Source: Comamonas fluminis (GTDB lineage: Bacteria; Pseudomonadota; Gammaproteobacteria; Burkholderiales; Burkholderiaceae_C). Taken from it: a DNA stretch of 64,000 bases. A program made the position numbers and the translations under genes. Positions 27,274 to 36,456 of the stretch are shown piece by piece (positions within the stretch are counted from its first letter, which is position 1; each line of letters opens with the position of its first letter). Location of the stretch: assembly GCF_019186805.1 (NCBI RefSeq), contig NZ_CP066783.1, positions 1,308,501 through 1,372,500 on the forward strand, in the 5' to 3' direction. The notes below the pieces were generated by a model. That model was given only the letters and a program-made list of their open reading frames with translations. It did not search any database and was not told the origin of the DNA.

Positions 27274-28830
27274 ATGCTCGACGATCAACTCAAAGCCCAA
27301 CTCGCCGCCTACCTGGAACGTGTGCAGCAGCCGTTTGAGCTGGTGGCTTCTCTGGATGACAGCGAGACCAGCGCCCAGATGCGCGATCTGCTGGAAACCA
27401 TCCAGTCCCTGCGCAGCAACAAGATCACGCTGCGCACTGATGGCAACGATGCGCGCAAGCCTTCGTTCCTGCTCAAGCGCGAAGGCGCTGACAACCAGCT
27501 GCGTTTTGCGGGTCTGCCCCTGGGTCATGAATTCACCTCGCTGGTGCTGGCCCTGCTGTGGACAGGCGGCCACCCACCCAAGGTGGAGCAGGATGTGATC
27601 GACCAGATCAAGGCGCTGGACGGTGACTTCAACTTCGAGGTCTACATGAGCCTGACCTGCCACAACTGCCCCGATGTGGTGCAGGCCCTGTCGCTGATGG
27701 CCATCCTGAACCCCAAGATCAAGACCACGGTGATTGAAGGCGGCGCCTTCCAGAAGGAAGTGACCGAGCGCGAAATCATGGCTGTGCCCATGGTGTTCAT
27801 GAACGGCTCCGTGTTCGGTTCGGGCCGCATGAGCATCGAAGAAATCGTGGCCAAGCTCGATACCGGTGCGGCAGCGCGTGAAGCCGAGAAGATCTCGGCC
27901 AAGGAAGCGTTTGACGTGCTGGTGATCGGCGGTGGCCCCGCTGGTGCCGCAGCGGCTGTGTATGCAGCGCGCAAGGGCATTCGCACTGGCGTGGCGGCTG
28001 AGCGCTTTGGCGGTCAGGTCAACGACACGCTGGCCATCGAGAACTACATCTCCGTGCTGGAAACCGACGGTCCCAAGTTTGCCGCAGCGCTGGAAGCCCA
28101 CACCCGTGCCTACGATGTGGACATCATGAACCTGCAGCGTGCCGAGAAGCTGATTCCCGCAGCGCAGCCTGGCGGTCTGGTGGAAGTGCAACTGGCCAAC
28201 GGCGGCTCGCTCAAGGCCAAGACCGTGATTCTGTCCACGGGTGCCCGCTGGCGCAATGTGAATGTGCCCGGCGAAGCCGAGTACAAGAACAAGGGCGTGG
28301 CTTACTGCCCCCACTGCGACGGCCCCCTGTTCAAGGGCAAGCGCGTGTCGGTGATTGGCGGCGGTAACTCCGGCATCGAAGCGGCGATTGACCTGGCGGG
28401 TCTGGTGGCCCATGTCACGGTGGTGGAATTTGCCGATCAGCTCAAGGCCGATGCCGTGCTGGTCAAGAAGTTGCACAGCCTGCCCAATGTGACCGTGGTC
28501 ACCAATGCCCAGACTACCGAAATCACCGGTGCCAGCGGCAAGGTCAACGGCCTGCGCTACAAGGACCGCACGACGGGCGTTGAGCACCAGGTTGAACTGG
28601 AAGGCGTGTTTGTGCAGATCGGTCTGGTACCCAACACCGAATGGCTCAAGGGCACCGTCGAGCTGAGCAAGTTTGGCGAAATCCTGGTGGATGCCAAGGG
28701 CCAGACGAATCTGCCTGGCGTGTTTGCTGCGGGTGACTGCACCACGGTGCCTTACAAGCAGATCGTGATTGCTGCGGGTGCTGGTGCTACGGCTGCGCTG
28801 TCGGCTTTCGATCACCTGATTCGCAACTAA
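27274..28830 (+). CDS. ahpF: Alkyl hydroperoxide reductase subunit F
   Basis: AhpF is the flavoprotein disulfide reductase that transfers electrons from NADH to AhpC. The 518-residue protein has a double thioredoxin-like N-terminal domain with the CxxC pair Cys129/Cys132 (TCHNCPD), a linker, then the thioredoxin-reductase-like module. That module has FAD motif [19 protein letters not shown], redox-active [16 protein letters not shown] motif [12 protein letters not shown], and [23 protein letters not shown] at the end. All key residues are present and the length is normal. It follows ahpC with a terminator between them. Confidence 0.96.
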   Translation: MLDDQLKAQLAAYLERVQQPFELVASLDDSETSAQMRDLLETIQSLRSNKITLRTDGNDARKPSFLLKREGADNQLRFAGLPLGHEFTSLVLALLWTGGHPPKVEQDVIDQIKALDGDFNFEVYMSLTCHNCPDVVQALSLMAILNPKIKTTVIEGGAFQKEVTEREIMAVPMVFMNGSVFGSGRMSIEEIVAKLDTGAAAREAEKISAKEAFDVLVIGGGPAGAAAAVYAARKGIRTGVAAERFGGQVNDTLAIENYISVLETDGPKFAAALEAHTRAYDVDIMNLQRAEKLIPAAQPGGLVEVQLANGGSLKAKTVILSTGARWRNVNVPGEAEYKNKGVAYCPHCDGPLFKGKRVSVIGGGNSGIEAAIDLAGLVAHVTVVEFADQLKADAVLVKKLHSLPNVTVVTNAQTTEITGASGKVNGLRYKDRTTGVEHQVELEGVFVQIGLVPNTEWLKGTVELSKFGEILVDAKGQTNLPGVFAAGDCTTVPYKQIVIAAGAGATAALSAFDHLIRN

Positions 28831-28878
28831 GCATTAAAATGGCTTGAAGCGTATGTAGATAAAGCGCTGATAGCTATC

Positions 28879-28910
28879 AAAAAAGGACTGCATGGCGCAG
28901 TCCTTTTTTT
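28879..28910. terminator. Bidirectional terminator between ahpF and the NRAMP-like gene
   Basis: GGACTGC (28885-28891) pairs with GCAGTCC (28897-28903), flanked by A and T runs on both sides. A short dispersed repeat (TGATAGCTATCAAA) immediately precedes it. Confidence 0.85.
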
Positions 28911-28921
28911 GTGATCTGGGT

Positions 28922-30232
28922 TTACAGCGTCATCAGCATCACGATCACGGCGACGCCCATCAACGCGGTGGCGGCCCATCCCAATAAGCGGTGGCGGGTG
29001 GAGATCGTCAGCTCGCCCATGATGCGAGGTGACTGGCCCAGCCACAGCATCACAGCCATGATGGGCACCGAGATCACGCCGTTGACCACCGCGCTCCACA
29101 CCAGGGCATTGATGGGGTCCACCTCCAGCATGCCAAGCACCGTGCCCAGGCCCGTGGCCGCAATGATGAGGCCGTAGAAGCCGCGTGCCTCCTGAAAATC
29201 ATGCGAGAGGCTGGCCTTCCAGCCCAGCATGTCGCTGACGGCATAGGCGGCAGAACCGGCGAGCACCGGCACGGCCAGCAAGCCTGTGCCGATGATGCCC
29301 AGTGAAAACACGGTAAAAGCCAAATCTCCAGCCACGGGGCGCAGCGCTTCGGCAGCCTGTGCCGAGGTCTGAATCTCTGTGATGCCATGCAGATTCAGTG
29401 TGACGGCAGTGGCCACCACAATGCTCAGCGCAACGCCGTTGGACAGCAGCATGCCCACTGTGGTGTCCATGCGTATGCGGGCCAGGTGTTCCTGGACATA
29501 AGCCGGAATCTGGCGCAGTGCGCGGGCATCAGGCAGCAGGCGCTGGTCTTCGACTTCCTGCGCGGCCTGCCAGAAAAACAGGTAGGGGCTAATGGTCGTG
29601 CCCAGCACCGCAACCACCATGGCAGCGTAGTCGCGCAGCGATGCACCTGCAGGGAAAAATTTCCAGGGCTGTATCGATTCAATCGCCATTTGCTTGAGCG
29701 GCACATGCACCACCATCACCACGGCGAAATAGGCCAGCAGCGAAAGCGTGAGCCACTTGAGCAGGCGCACCGAGCGCTCATACGAAAAAAGCACCTGAGC
29801 CAGCAGGCAGATGGCGCCGAAGAACAGGCTCAGCAGCATGGGGTTGCCGCCCACAATGAGGCGCGCCGCCTCAGCCATGGCACCGATATCGGCTGCGATA
29901 TTGATGGTGTTGGCCACCACCAGTAGCGCGATCAGGCTGCGGGTCAGCCAGCGGGGGCACAGCGCCGTCATATTGGCGGCCAGCCCACGGCCCGTGGCCC
30001 AGCCAATGCGGGCAGACAGCATCTGAATGCCAATCATCAGCGGCGTGGTCACCAGCAGCATCCACACCAGACCAAAGCGCCATTGCGCACCGGCCTGCGA
30101 ATAGGTGGCAATGCCGCTGGGGTCGTCATCGGCTGCACCGGTGATAAGACCTGGGCCAAGACGGCGTGCGGCGGCGATGCTGCGAGGCACCAGCACAGAC
30201 CCGCGCAGAAATTTTGGGGTGAAATGTGACAT
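28922..30232 (-). CDS. NRAMP-family-like divalent metal transporter
   Basis: This is a 436-residue inner-membrane protein with about 11 helices of the NRAMP/LeuT fold. Canonical NRAMP carriers use DPGN in helix 1 and a Met/His-containing helix 6 to bind Mn or Fe. Here helix 1 reads GAADDDPSGI (residues 32-41), with three aspartates and no Asn, and the helix 6 region reads TTISPYLFFWQAAQEVED, without the Met-x-x-His pattern. It belongs to a divergent bacterial branch of the family whose substrate is unclear, so I do not call it mntH. The gene converges with ahpF at a bidirectional terminator. Confidence 0.8.
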   Translation of the reverse strand: MSHFTPKFLRGSVLVPRSIAAARRLGPGLITGAADDDPSGIATYSQAGAQWRFGLVWMLLVTTPLMIGIQMLSARIGWATGRGLAANMTALCPRWLTRSLIALLVVANTINIAADIGAMAEAARLIVGGNPMLLSLFFGAICLLAQVLFSYERSVRLLKWLTLSLLAYFAVVMVVHVPLKQMAIESIQPWKFFPAGASLRDYAAMVVAVLGTTISPYLFFWQAAQEVEDQRLLPDARALRQIPAYVQEHLARIRMDTTVGMLLSNGVALSIVVATAVTLNLHGITEIQTSAQAAEALRPVAGDLAFTVFSLGIIGTGLLAVPVLAGSAAYAVSDMLGWKASLSHDFQEARGFYGLIIAATGLGTVLGMLEVDPINALVWSAVVNGVISVPIMAVMLWLGQSPRIMGELTISTRHRLLGWAATALMGVAVIVMLMTL

Positions 30233-30468
30233 GACTCACTTCCTGCAGACCTGCGGCAGCAGGCTGCGAATGGCGGCTTTTAAAGGGCCCTCTCACACCC
30301 CTTGCCGCCGAGGTGTCAGCGCTGGAGTGAGGTGGCCCCGTGACTTCGGTCAGGGGACATGGTGAATCAACAGGAAATGCAGACAGGGCGGATCATGAAC
30401 CTGCGGCAAAGCGCTCGCAAGTGGCCGATCTCTGCATTCATGAAAAGAATGGGTAAAGTATTTTTAAT

Positions 30469-30496
30469 TTGTTATTGAGAATTATTCGCATATACT
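30469..30496 (+). promoter_or_regulatory. Fur box within the promoter of the heme-uptake operon
   Basis: TGAGAAT-T-ATTCGCA (30476-30490) is a 7-1-7 Fur-type palindrome with a single mismatched pair. It fills the spacer between a -35-like TTGTTA (30469-30474) and a -10 TATACT (30491-30496), so a bound Fur-iron repressor would block RNA polymerase. The start codon of the receptor gene is about 105 bases downstream. The rest of the 30233-30603 gap shows no gene. Confidence 0.75.
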
Positions 30497-30603
30497 AAGC
30501 ACCAATCAGCCAGCACATGCAGTAGCCAGCAACGGACTTCCTATCCGCGCCGCTAACCAGAAGCCAGCTCTTATCCATTCAATGAATCGAGAGGGTTTTC
30601 TGT

Positions 30604-32895
30604 ATGGCATCAGCTGCTGCTGAGCGCGCCTGTTTCAAGGCGTCTTTTCCATCTGTCATTCATCCGCTGGCATTGGCCTGTGCGCTCGTCTGTGCCACGA
30701 CCGCAGTGCAGGCTCAGCAGGCGCAACCTGAGCCCAATAGCGCTGCAGTCAAGGTTGCACAAGCAAATACCGCTATCCAAATTGCAGCAGCCCACGCTGA
30801 CCGCAATGCGCCCGTGATGCGCGATGTGGTGGTCAGCGCATCGCGTGATGAGCAAGATGCCGACAGCCTGCCCATGACGGTGGACGTCATCGACGCCAAG
30901 CAGATGGAGGAAGACCAGATTGGCGACATTCGCGAGCTGGCTACCAAGCTGCCCAACGTGGAAGTGGCGCGCAGCCCGGCGCGCTTTTCGCTGGCGGGTT
31001 TATCCACCGGGCGCGATCAGAACAGTGGCTTCAACATTCGTGGTCTGGATGGCAACCGCGTGCTGATGCTAGTGGATGGCGTGCGCCTGCCGCGCAGCTA
31101 CACCTTCAGCGCCAATTCTTTTGGTCGTGACTATCTGGATCTGGGTTTGGTGCAGCGCGTGGAAGTGCTGCGCGGCTCGGTGCCTGCGCTGTATGGCTCG
31201 GATGGCATGGGCGGCCTGGTCAACTTCATCACCATGCAGCCCGATGATTTGCTCAAGGATGGCAAGACCATTGGCGGCCGCGTTTCGGCCAGCTATGACG
31301 GTTCGGACAACGGCAAGCGCGTGGGTGCGACGATTGCCGGGCGCGCCAGCCCTGAATGGAGCTGGCTGGTGTCTGCCGGTATTGGCCGCTCAAGTGCGCT
31401 GGAAAACATGGGCAGCAATAGCGCAAACGGCGCATTGCGCACCACGCCCAACCCGGAAAAAGACAAAAGCCATTCGCTGCTGGGCCGGCTGGTCTACACA
31501 CCATCGGCTGTGCAAAAACATGTGTTCACGCTGGAAAACGTGGACAAGCACGCCGACTACGATTTGCTGAGCGCACGCTCGGCCACGGTGACCGATTCGC
31601 AGGCGCAAACCACCATGAAGCGCTGGCGTGCCAGCTGGCAGGGCGAGTGGCGCGATCTGAATACGGCGCTGGCCGACGAGATCAAGCTGATGGCCAGCTA
31701 TCAGAGCTCGGACTCGCGTGAGTTCGTGACCGAAACCCGTACCCCGCCGCTGGCCTATCGCGAACGCGATGTGACCTATGACGAAGATGCGCTGCAGCTG
31801 CATGCTCAGGCCGGCAAGACGCTGCGCTGGGGCGCCAATTCCAGTGGCAAGTTCACCTACGGTGTGGACTATCTGCGCGGCAAGGTGGTCAACACGCAGG
31901 ACGGCATCACCCCGCCAGCGGGCGAGAGCTTCCCGCTCAAGCGCTTCCCCGACACCACCGAAACCTCGACGGCGCTGTTTGCGCAGGCTGAGCTGCATTA
32001 CGGCGCTTTCAGCCTGACGCCCGGCGTGCGTGCCGAGCACTACAGCATCAAGCCCAAGCAGCAGGGCTTCGGTGGCACGGTGGTCAGCAATTCGGATTCA
32101 GCCATCTCGCCCAAGCTGGGCGCCATGTTTCAGATGAACGATGCCTGGTCGGTGTATGGCAATTACGCCGCGGGCTTCCGGGCGCCGAATGCAGGGCAGA
32201 TCAATGCCTTCTTCGAAAACCCGCTGGCCTTCTACAAAAGCATTCCCAATCCTGATCTCAAGCCCGAAAAGAGCAACACCTTCGAGCTGGGTCTGCGTGG
32301 TCGCCTGAATGCGCTGCGCCTGGATGCTGCTGCCTTCACGGGCCGCTACAAGGACTTCATTCAGGATCAGGTGCAGGTTGCAGGCCAGTACGGCGACCGC
32401 AACAACCCGGCCGTGTTCCAGTCCGTCAACCTGAACCGCGTGCATATCAGCGGCTTTGAGCTGAAGGCCGATTACGACTGGGGCCAGTTTGCGGGCGGTA
32501 ACTGGCGCACCAACGCTGCCTACGGCTATACCAAGGGCACGGACAAGAACACCAACAAGCCGGTGGACACCATCTCGCCGCAGCAGTTTGTGCTGGGCGT
32601 GCGCTATGACCGATCTACCGTTGGAGTTCAGCTCAGCGCGTCGCATTGGGCGGGCAAAAAGGCCAAGGACGCTGCAGCCGGTGCCTGGCTCAGCCCGTCG
32701 GCCACGGTGGTGGATTTGAGCGCGCAATGGCGCATTCGTCCCGGCACCCGCCTGAATGTGGGCGTCTACAACCTGACCGACAAAAAGTACTGGCGCTGGG
32801 CTGATGTGCGTGGCCTGACGGGCACCACACAGATTGCTGACGCTTACAGCCAGCCGGGCCGCAATGTGCGCGTGTCTCTGGTTCAGGACTTCTGA
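30604..32895 (+). CDS. hmuR: TonB-dependent heme/hemoglobin receptor
   Basis: This outer-membrane receptor is predicted to import heme with energy from TonB. Of 763 residues, a signal peptide ends near TTAVQAQQ, the TonB box/plug begins at DVVVSASRDEQD, and the plug domain includes SGFNIRGLDGNRVLMLVDGVRLPR and VLRGSVPALYGSDGMGG. The 22-strand barrel ends in VSLVQDF with a terminal Phe. The FRAP (GFRAPNAGQ) and NPDL (NPDLKPEKSNTFE) signatures of heme receptors are present near residues 523 and 549. The His expected between them in classical heme receptors is absent. It is the first gene of the operon and follows a Fur-box promoter. Confidence 0.93.
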   Translation: MASAAAERACFKASFPSVIHPLALACALVCATTAVQAQQAQPEPNSAAVKVAQANTAIQIAAAHADRNAPVMRDVVVSASRDEQDADSLPMTVDVIDAKQMEEDQIGDIRELATKLPNVEVARSPARFSLAGLSTGRDQNSGFNIRGLDGNRVLMLVDGVRLPRSYTFSANSFGRDYLDLGLVQRVEVLRGSVPALYGSDGMGGLVNFITMQPDDLLKDGKTIGGRVSASYDGSDNGKRVGATIAGRASPEWSWLVSAGIGRSSALENMGSNSANGALRTTPNPEKDKSHSLLGRLVYTPSAVQKHVFTLENVDKHADYDLLSARSATVTDSQAQTTMKRWRASWQGEWRDLNTALADEIKLMASYQSSDSREFVTETRTPPLAYRERDVTYDEDALQLHAQAGKTLRWGANSSGKFTYGVDYLRGKVVNTQDGITPPAGESFPLKRFPDTTETSTALFAQAELHYGAFSLTPGVRAEHYSIKPKQQGFGGTVVSNSDSAISPKLGAMFQMNDAWSVYGNYAAGFRAPNAGQINAFFENPLAFYKSIPNPDLKPEKSNTFELGLRGRLNALRLDAAAFTGRYKDFIQDQVQVAGQYGDRNNPAVFQSVNLNRVHISGFELKADYDWGQFAGGNWRTNAAYGYTKGTDKNTNKPVDTISPQQFVLGVRYDRSTVGVQLSASHWAGKKAKDAAAGAWLSPSATVVDLSAQWRIRPGTRLNVGVYNLTDKKYWRWADVRGLTGTTQIADAYSQPGRNVRVSLVQDF

Positions 32896-32967
32896 TTTTG
32901 TAGCTGACGGCGCATGATGCATAAGCGCCTGAGGCTGTTTTGACTCAAAAAACTGCGGGAGTGTGCC

Positions 32968-33342
32968 ATGTCTGTTTACGAGAACACCGCCAATGCCCAG
33001 AACAACACGGGCAGCCGCGACGAGGAATACCTGCTGACCGAAACCGAAGCCCAACTGGCGACGGTGCTGGCCCTGATGACGGGCTTTAGCCAGGGCTGCT
33101 GCGCGGTCCACCGCTCGCCCATGGCTCAGCGCGTGGCCGAGCAACTGGCACGCATGGCCGAGGGCCGCGATGGCAACGACCGATCTGACGACATGCGCCA
33201 CTTTCTGCAAAAGCTGGGACAGCGCTGGGCCACCGTGGCCCAGGTGCTGGCGCAGCCAGAGCAAGCCACAGAAGCCAGTTTTGACGACGAATTTTCCCAA
33301 CCACAACCGCACTGGCACCACAGCCCGGAGACCCTGCAATGA
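32968..33342 (+). CDS. Uncharacterised 124-residue protein of the heme operon
   Basis: The start has GGGAG upstream, and the stop overlaps the ATG of hmuS (ATGA), so the gene is translationally coupled inside the operon. No signal peptide is seen, which predicts a cytoplasmic protein. The central part is helical (EEYLLTETEAQLATVLALMTGFSQGCCAVHRSPMAQRVAEQLARMAEG). It contains a CCAVH cluster, and the C-terminus ends with HWHHSPETLQ. These Cys and His residues could bind heme or a metal, but no known motif is matched. I do not recognise the family. Its position between the receptor and the heme-degrading protein suggests a role in heme handling or in regulating the operon. Confidence 0.75.
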   Translation: MSVYENTANAQNNTGSRDEEYLLTETEAQLATVLALMTGFSQGCCAVHRSPMAQRVAEQLARMAEGRDGNDRSDDMRHFLQKLGQRWATVAQVLAQPEQATEASFDDEFSQPQPHWHHSPETLQ

Positions 33343-34451
33343 ACGCCATCAACCCAACTGAAATCCAAACCCTGACCGCGGTCCAGATTCGCGAGCAGTT
33401 TGCCCAGCAGCGTGAGCAAGGCCTGCGCGCCAAGGATGCCGCCGAGGCGCTGCATCTGAGCGAAGGTGCTGTCATTGCTGCTCATGGCGGAGAGCATGAG
33501 CGCACGCTCAAGGCTGTGCCGCTGCGCGCCGAATGGCTGGACATTCTCAAAGGGCTGGAAGCCTGCGGCACGGTGATGGCACTGACCCGCAACGAATCCA
33601 CCGTGCATGAAAAAGATGGCGTCTATCAAAAGCTTTCGGCGCAGGGCCCTGTAGGGCTGGCGCTGGGCCGTGAGATTGATTTGCGCTTGTTCTTCATGCA
33701 CTGGCATGCCGGCTTTGCCGTGACTGAAGCGGCTGCCAACGGCAACCGCCCCGCCATGCACAGCCTGCAGTTTTATGACGCAGCAGGTCGCGCTGTGCAC
33801 AAGGTGTTTGCCCGCGAAGCCACTGATATGAATGCATGGAGTGCGCTGGTAGATCGCTTTGCAGAGCCATCTGCGGGCTATGTGTTCCGTGAGCCCGCAG
33901 CCAAGCCTGCTATCAAGGCCGATAGCGAAATCGACGTGCCCGCTCTGACGCAGGCATGGGCTGATATGAAGGATACGCACGAGTTCTTCGAGATGCTGCG
34001 CAAGTTTGGTGCCGAGCGTCAGCAGGCATTCCGTCTGGTGCCCCAGTATTGCGAGCGCCTTAGCACCGATGCGATCACCCAGTTGCTGGGCAATGCGGCG
34101 GTGGATGGCGTCTCCATCATGGTGTTTGTGGGCAGCAGCGGCTGTATTCAGATTCACACCGGCCCGGTTTCCAATATTCAGCCCATGGACGGCAAGAACG
34201 GCGTGCGCTGGATCAATGTGCTGGACAAGGGCTTCAATCTGCACCTGCGCACTGACATGATTGCCAACGTGTGGCTGGTGCAAAAGCCGACTTCCGATGG
34301 CGTGGTGACCTCGGTCGAAGCCTTTGACGCCGAAGGCAACAACATGGCCATGTTCTTTGGCGAACGCAAGCCCGGTCAGCCCGAGCTGCAAAGCTGGCGC
34401 GAACTGGCAGAGGGCCTGCCGCGCAACGCGGCGATGGTGGAGGCAGCATGA
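33339..34451 (+). CDS. hmuS: Hemin-degrading factor HmuS/HemS
   Basis: HmuS-type proteins bind heme in the cytoplasm, hand it on, or degrade it to release iron. The 370-residue chain contains two tandem repeats of the family domain (about residues 10-180 and 195-360). Features include LRAKDAAEALHLSEGAVIAAH, LTRNESTVHEKDGVY with the candidate heme-ligand His, and the second-half equivalent VFVGSSGCIQIHTGPVSNI. It overlaps the preceding small gene and the following hmuT by four bases each (ATGA), so the five genes from the 124-residue protein to hmuV form one coupled unit. Confidence 0.93.
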   Translation: MNAINPTEIQTLTAVQIREQFAQQREQGLRAKDAAEALHLSEGAVIAAHGGEHERTLKAVPLRAEWLDILKGLEACGTVMALTRNESTVHEKDGVYQKLSAQGPVGLALGREIDLRLFFMHWHAGFAVTEAAANGNRPAMHSLQFYDAAGRAVHKVFAREATDMNAWSALVDRFAEPSAGYVFREPAAKPAIKADSEIDVPALTQAWADMKDTHEFFEMLRKFGAERQQAFRLVPQYCERLSTDAITQLLGNAAVDGVSIMVFVGSSGCIQIHTGPVSNIQPMDGKNGVRWINVLDKGFNLHLRTDMIANVWLVQKPTSDGVVTSVEAFDAEGNNMAMFFGERKPGQPELQSWRELAEGLPRNAAMVEAA

Positions 34452-35335
34452 GCGCGCAGCCAATCTCTCGCCGACAGGGCATGCAGTGGCTGGGCGCAGC
34501 AGTTGCAGGGGCCGCGCTGCCAGGGCTGGCGCAGGCCAGCACTGTAACGACACCGGCGGCCAAGCGGCTGGTGTCGCTCAGCGGCGCTTTGACTGAAGTG
34601 GTCTATCTGCTCAACGCCCAGAGCCTGCTGGTAGGCACGGACACCACCAGTCTGTACCCCGAGGCCGCGCAGAAAACGGCCAAGGTGGGTTATGTGCGCC
34701 AGCTCTCGGCCGAAGGCCTGCTGTCACTCAAGCCTGATGCCGTGGTTGGCACCAGCGATGCCGGGCCTCCGGTAGTGATTGAGCAGATTCGCCAGGCTGG
34801 TGTGCGCGTGGCGCTGATTGCTGCCAAGCACAACTGGGCCGAGGTGCAGGAAAAAGTCAAAGTCGTGGGCCGCGAAACAGGCCGTGTGGCGGAAGCTGAC
34901 AAGCTGCTGGCGCAGCTTGATGCCCAGTGGTCCGCAGTGCAGGCACAGGTGGCCAAGGCTGCGCGCAAGCCGCGTGTGCTGTTTGTGATGTCGCACGCTG
35001 GCAGCCCTCAGGTTTCGGGCAAGGGCACGGCTGCCAATGCGCTGATTCAGTACGCAGGCTGCGTCAACGCCATTGACCAGTTCGACGGCTACAAGCCGCT
35101 GACCGCTGAAGCGCTGGCCAGTGCTGCACCTGAGGTCATCATCAATACCACGCAGGGTATAGAAGCGCTGGGCGGTGAAGCCGCTTTCTGGAAGCGGCCC
35201 GAGCTGGCGCTGACGCCTGCATTTGCCAAGAAGGCACTGGTCACGCTGGAGGCCAGTCACCTGCTGGGCTTTGGCCCGCGCCTGCCCAGCGCAGTGCAGG
35301 CACTGCATATGCGTGCCCTGCAGTGGGTGGCCTGA
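34448..35335 (+). CDS. hmuT: Periplasmic hemin-binding protein
   Basis: This is the substrate-binding component of the heme ABC importer. The 295-residue protein has a signal peptide with a twin arginine (ISRRQGMQWLGAAVAGAALPGLAQA), so Tat export is possible. It has the class III binding-protein fold with two lobes joined by a long helix: lobe one starts KRLVSLSGALTEVVYLL with VGTDTTSLYPEAA, and lobe two includes VLFVMSHAGSPQVSGKGTAANALI. The Tyr ligand used by HmuT/ShuT-type proteins may lie in the SLYPEAAQ loop. Coupled by overlap to hmuS and hmuU. Confidence 0.92.
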   Translation: MSAQPISRRQGMQWLGAAVAGAALPGLAQASTVTTPAAKRLVSLSGALTEVVYLLNAQSLLVGTDTTSLYPEAAQKTAKVGYVRQLSAEGLLSLKPDAVVGTSDAGPPVVIEQIRQAGVRVALIAAKHNWAEVQEKVKVVGRETGRVAEADKLLAQLDAQWSAVQAQVAKAARKPRVLFVMSHAGSPQVSGKGTAANALIQYAGCVNAIDQFDGYKPLTAEALASAAPEVIINTTQGIEALGGEAAFWKRPELALTPAFAKKALVTLEASHLLGFGPRLPSAVQALHMRALQWVA

Positions 35336-36456
35336 TGAGCGCCGTGGCCGTCAAACCCGGGTCGCTGCCTGCGCAGGTGCCTGTTGCCGTATCGCGCTGG
35401 CGCACACCGGCAGGCCGGCTTAACCGCAGCGCAGCGCTGCTGCTGGGCGCGGTGCTGGTGGTGTTGGCCATGGTCTGGGGCGCGGCCAGCGGTGCTTATG
35501 CGATTGCGCCAGCGCAGTTGCCAGGCATTGTCTGGGATGGTCTGCGCTGCCTGTTGGGCAGCGATGTGCAAACGGGCGCAGAGCATCTGGTGTTCCTCAA
35601 TATCCGCCTGCCGCGCCTGCTGATGGGCGTGGCTGCTGGTGCTGGATTGGGGCTGGCGGGTGCGCTGATGCAAGGCCTGTTTCGCAACCCGCTGGCGGAC
35701 CCGGGGCTGATTGGTGTGAGCAGCGGCGCAGCGCTGGCTGCGGGCATCACCATCGTGCTGGGCGGAGTGTATCTACCCTGGCTGCCGCGCCATCTGGGCA
35801 GTTGGGCGCTGGTGGCCATGGCCTTTGGCGGCGGTCTGGCTGTCACGGCTGTGGTCTATGTGCTGGGCCAGGTGCAGGGCACAACACGTATTGGTCTGAT
35901 GCTGCTGGCCGGTATTGCCATCAATGCACTGGCCGGTGCGGGCCTGGGTTTCTTGAGTTTTGTCTCCACCGATGAGCAGCTGCGCAATCTGCAGATGTGG
36001 CTGCTGGGCAGTCTGGGCGCATCGCGCTGGAGTGCTGTGGGGCTGGTGGGCAGTGCGGTGGCTGTGAGTGTGCTGGCGGCGCTGGCGCTGGCCAGACCAT
36101 TGAACGCGATTGCACTGGGTGAGGCGCAGGCCAACCTGCTGGGTGTGGCGGTAGAGAAAACCAAGCGCCGCGCGGTAATGGTGGCGGCACTGGCGGTGGG
36201 GGCTGTCACGGCCACCACGGGCATCATCGGCTTTATCGGTCTGGTCGCGCCGCACTGGGTGCGGCTGATAGCTGGGCCCGATCATCGCGTGGTGCTGCCG
36301 GGCTCGGCCTTGCTGGGGGCGGCGCTGGTAGTCAGTGCCGATGCAGTGGCACGCACCATTGCCAAACCGGCTGAGCTGCCGCTGGGTGTGTTGACTGCAT
36401 TCATTGGTGTGCCATTGTTTCTGGCCATGCTGCGCCAGTTCAGGAGCAAAGTATGA
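35335..36456 (+). CDS. hmuU: Hemin ABC transporter permease
   Basis: The 373-residue inner-membrane protein belongs to the FecCD/BtuC permease family. It has about ten hydrophobic helices and the family landmarks RLPRLLMGVAAGAGLGLAGALMQGLFRNPLADPGLIGVSSGAALAA and GIIGFIGLVAPHWVRLIAGPDHR, where the coupling helix contacts HmuV. I chose ATG 35335, which overlaps the hmuT stop by one base; an in-frame codon 12 bases earlier is less likely. It works as a dimer with two HmuV subunits to pass heme from HmuT into the cytoplasm. Confidence 0.94.
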   Translation: MSAVAVKPGSLPAQVPVAVSRWRTPAGRLNRSAALLLGAVLVVLAMVWGAASGAYAIAPAQLPGIVWDGLRCLLGSDVQTGAEHLVFLNIRLPRLLMGVAAGAGLGLAGALMQGLFRNPLADPGLIGVSSGAALAAGITIVLGGVYLPWLPRHLGSWALVAMAFGGGLAVTAVVYVLGQVQGTTRIGLMLLAGIAINALAGAGLGFLSFVSTDEQLRNLQMWLLGSLGASRWSAVGLVGSAVAVSVLAALALARPLNAIALGEAQANLLGVAVEKTKRRAVMVAALAVGAVTATTGIIGFIGLVAPHWVRLIAGPDHRVVLPGSALLGAALVVSADAVARTIAKPAELPLGVLTAFIGVPLFLAMLRQFRSKV

